Source: CAZCTC01 sp964501335 (GTDB lineage: Bacteria > Chloroflexota > Anaerolineae > B4-G1 > SLSP01). Taken from it: a stretch of 23,617 bases of DNA. Under the pieces are notes generated by a model. That model worked only from the letters and a program-made list of their open reading frames with translations, was not told the DNA's origin and did not search any database. The position numbers were made by a program, and so were the translations under genes. The stretch is taken from the NCBI GenBank assembly GCA_964501335.1, contig CAZCTC010000101.1, positions 1 to 23,617 of the forward strand, written 5' to 3'. Below are positions 21,869 to 23,617 of the stretch, piece after piece (the stretch's first letter is position 1; every line of letters begins with the position of its first letter).

Positions 21869-21902
21869 CGAGAACCATTTTTATCCCCAAGGAGTCAGAA
21901 AG

Positions 21903-23552
21903 ATGAATCCTAAATTTTGGCGTCTGGCCTTATTGCTCACCCTGATCGGTTCCCTGCTCTTGACTGCCTGCGGCGCCCCCACCGCAGCCCCGGCTACCTC
22001 GGAGCCACCTGCGACTGCCGCCGCCGAAACCGAAACCCCGGCAGCGGCCGAAACCGAAGCCGCGCCGGTAGCCGCCGCGGAATACAGCATGGTCGTCCTG
22101 GCCGGCACCTTTGAAGCCCAGCTCGGCTGCACCGCCGATTGGACCGCCGACTGCAAAGAGGCCTCCCTCGCCTATAACGAAAAAACCCAATCCTGGTCCG
22201 GCACCTTCAACCTGAAAGCCGGCGCTTACGAATACAAAGTCACCGCCAACGGCGGCTGGGACATCAACTTCGGCAAAGAAGGCCAGGCCGGCGGCGACAA
22301 TATCGTCCTCAATCTGGCTAAAGACGCCCCCGTGACCTTTGTCTTCGTCCCCGCCACCGGCGTGGTGACGGCAGAAAGCGAAGGTATCGACGACACCCCG
22401 CCCGCCGCCTCCGCCACCGGCAGTCTGGTAATCTGGGCCGATAAAACCCGCGTCCCCACCCTCAAAGCCCTGGCCGCCGAATTCAAAAACGGCTACGGCA
22501 TCGATATCGTCGTGGAAGAACTGGCCTTCGGCGATGTCCGGGACATCTTCCTGGTCGCCGGGCCGGCCGGACAGGGCCCCGACATTATCGTCGGACCTCA
22601 CGACTGGCTGGGCGAACTGGTCAACAGCGGACTGCTGGCCCCGATCGACCTGGGCGACAAAGCCGCCGACTTCAGCCCCTCCGCCCTCGAAGCCTTCACC
22701 TACCAGGGCGAACTCTACGGCATGCCCAACGCCGTCGAAAACGTAGGCCTCATCCGCAATGTCGACATGGTCCCCGAAGCGCCCACAACCTGGGACGAAG
22801 TGATGGAAATCTCCCGGGAACTGGCCGCCGACAATGGCGCCGATGAAGCCGCCAACCGCTACGGCTTTGTCCGCGAAGAAGGCACGCCCTACGCCTTCTT
22901 CCCCATCCAGACCGCCTTCGGCGGCTACATCTTCGGCCGGAACGCCGATAAGAGCTGGAATCCCGAAGATGTCGGCATGGACAGCAAGGGCTCCATCGCC
23001 GCAGCCGATTGGTACGCTCAGATGGTGAAAGACGGACTTCAGCCCAAGGCCATGACCAACGACATCATGCTCTCCTGGTTTGAACAGGGCAAAGCCGCCA
23101 TGTTCATCGGCGGCCCCTGGGATCTTCCCCGCCTCAAGAAATCGGGCATCAACTACGCCATCAGCGACATCCCTGCCGCCGAACAACCCGGTCAGCCCTT
23201 CCTGGGCGCCCAGGGCTTCATGGTCAGCGCCTTCAGCAAAGAACCGCTCCTGGCCCAGGTCTTCCTGACCGAATTCGTGGCCACCACCGACACCATGAAG
23301 ATGTTCTACGACGCCGATCCTCGCCCGCCGGCCTATCTCCCTCTGCTCGACACGCTGGAAGATAAAGACATCAGCGCCTTCGGCAAAGCCGGCGTGAATG
23401 CCGTCCCCATGCCCGCCATTCCCGAAATGAGCGCGGTCTGGGAAGCCTGGGCCAACGCCCTCACCCTGGTCGCGCAGGGCGGCGATACCCCCGAATCCGC
23501 CTTCAAAAACGCCGCCCAACAGATCCGCGACGCCATCTCCAAAGCCCAATAA
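21903..23552 (+). CDS. Lipoprotein with X25-like domain fused to MalE-type sugar ABC solute-binding protein
   Basis: 549-aa lipoprotein. Signal sequence 1-22 ends in the lipobox LTAC with lipidated C23. An Ala/Pro/Thr/Glu linker (24-59) follows. Residues about 60-150 (MVVLAGTFEAQLGC, YNEKTQSWSGTFNLKAGAYEYKVTANGGWDINFG) match the X25/pullulanase-type starch-associated domain. Residues about 172-549 are an extracellular solute-binding protein of the maltose/maltodextrin class (LVIWADKTRVPTLKALAAEF, GPDIIVGPHDWLGELVNSGLLAPID, YGMPNAVENVGLIRN, MFIGGPWDLPRL, AVWEAWANAL). It should capture alpha-glucans or maltodextrins outside the membrane for an ABC importer, whose permease genes would lie beyond the right edge. 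The ATG at 21903 has AAGGAG 8 bases upstream. Predicted repression by the MarR protein comes from the two operators in the promoter. Confidence 0.9.
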   Translation: MNPKFWRLALLLTLIGSLLLTACGAPTAAPATSEPPATAAAETETPAAAETEAAPVAAAEYSMVVLAGTFEAQLGCTADWTADCKEASLAYNEKTQSWSGTFNLKAGAYEYKVTANGGWDINFGKEGQAGGDNIVLNLAKDAPVTFVFVPATGVVTAESEGIDDTPPAASATGSLVIWADKTRVPTLKALAAEFKNGYGIDIVVEELAFGDVRDIFLVAGPAGQGPDIIVGPHDWLGELVNSGLLAPIDLGDKAADFSPSALEAFTYQGELYGMPNAVENVGLIRNVDMVPEAPTTWDEVMEISRELAADNGADEAANRYGFVREEGTPYAFFPIQTAFGGYIFGRNADKSWNPEDVGMDSKGSIAAADWYAQMVKDGLQPKAMTNDIMLSWFEQGKAAMFIGGPWDLPRLKKSGINYAISDIPAAEQPGQPFLGAQGFMVSAFSKEPLLAQVFLTEFVATTDTMKMFYDADPRPPAYLPLLDTLEDKDISAFGKAGVNAVPMPAIPEMSAVWEAWANALTLVAQGGDTPESAFKNAAQQIRDAISKAQ

Positions 23553-23575
23553 AAATTCCATAGGAAGAAAAACCC

Positions 23576-23611
23576 ATTTTTTCGGCGGCTTTCCCAAGCC
23601 GCCGAAAAAAT
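23576..23611. repeat. Repeat-family hairpin 11, perfect 16-bp stem, cut by window end
   Basis: ATTTTTTCGGCGGCTT (23576-23591) pairs with 23596-23611 around TCCC, 23 bases after the solute-binding-protein stop codon. It is preceded by GGAAGAAAAACCC and followed by AAAAAA at the window edge, where the conserved tail should begin. Confidence 0.85.
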
Positions 23612-23617
23612 AAAAAA

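Noticed and set aside
21930..23597. Long - strand open frame opposite the solute-binding-protein gene
   Set aside because: It is a Gly-rich shadow of a GC-rich gene; the + strand frame has a lipobox, promoter, ribosome site and clear domains.
325..23611. CRISPR array or tandem repeat interpretation of the hairpins
   Set aside because: Copies are dispersed kilobases apart in both orientations, without regular spacers or cas genes.

Overview
The window looks like a stretch of a bacterial chromosome, most likely from a Chloroflexota (Anaerolineae-like) organism. This is inferred, not proven. The hints are a secreted protein ending in YLPVVQRP, lipoprotein and membrane proteins with long Ala/Thr/Pro/Glu linkers, a cyanobacteria/Chloroflexota-type slr1658/slr1659 signalling cassette, and moderately GC-rich genes separated by repeat-laden intergenic gaps. 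No rRNA, tRNA, CRISPR array, transposase or phage gene was recognised.

Layout. 1-555 is a gene-free repeat region. 556-1500 encodes a secreted GH16-like glycosidase. 1741-6439 is a five-gene + strand operon: two paralogous PAS histidine kinases, two paralogous slr1658-type GHKL-like proteins (about 64% identical by my hand alignment) and one STAS-like slr1659-type protein. It looks like a partner-switching module in which input and middle layers are duplicated but the output is single. A - strand block follows (6659-12096): a DUF2807 protein, a membrane-anchored class C beta-lactamase-like hydrolase with an APH-fold phosphotransferase just upstream of it, and a CrtI-like FAD oxidoreductase. 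The + strand then carries an AT-richer NYN-domain nuclease with a structured leader, a WYL regulator, a DUF4405 membrane protein, a pRiA4b ORF-3-like protein with a cross-brace zinc finger, a radical SAM/small hypothetical/DUF4132 operon, a MarR regulator, and a lipoprotein joining an X25-like domain to a MalE-type solute-binding domain.

The MarR gene and the solute-binding-protein gene carry the same inverted-repeat operator (AGTTTAcatcTAAACT type) over their promoters. This predicts that the MarR protein represses itself and the sugar-uptake locus that starts at the right edge.

The most striking feature is not a gene. At least eleven intergenic gaps or gap segments carry one repeat family: a long, mostly perfect hairpin (usually 14-25 bp) followed on one side by an A-rich spacer and a conserved tail of about 60-75 nt (CTCTCCCCC ... 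GCGCGTCG ... ACCGGGAAA ... TTGCGGGAYGC). Stem sequences differ between copies yet stay paired, and five copies share the oriented tetraloop CAGA. This points to selection on an RNA or DNA hairpin. In most copies the U-tract that would make the hairpin an intrinsic terminator lies on the strand opposite to the flanking genes.
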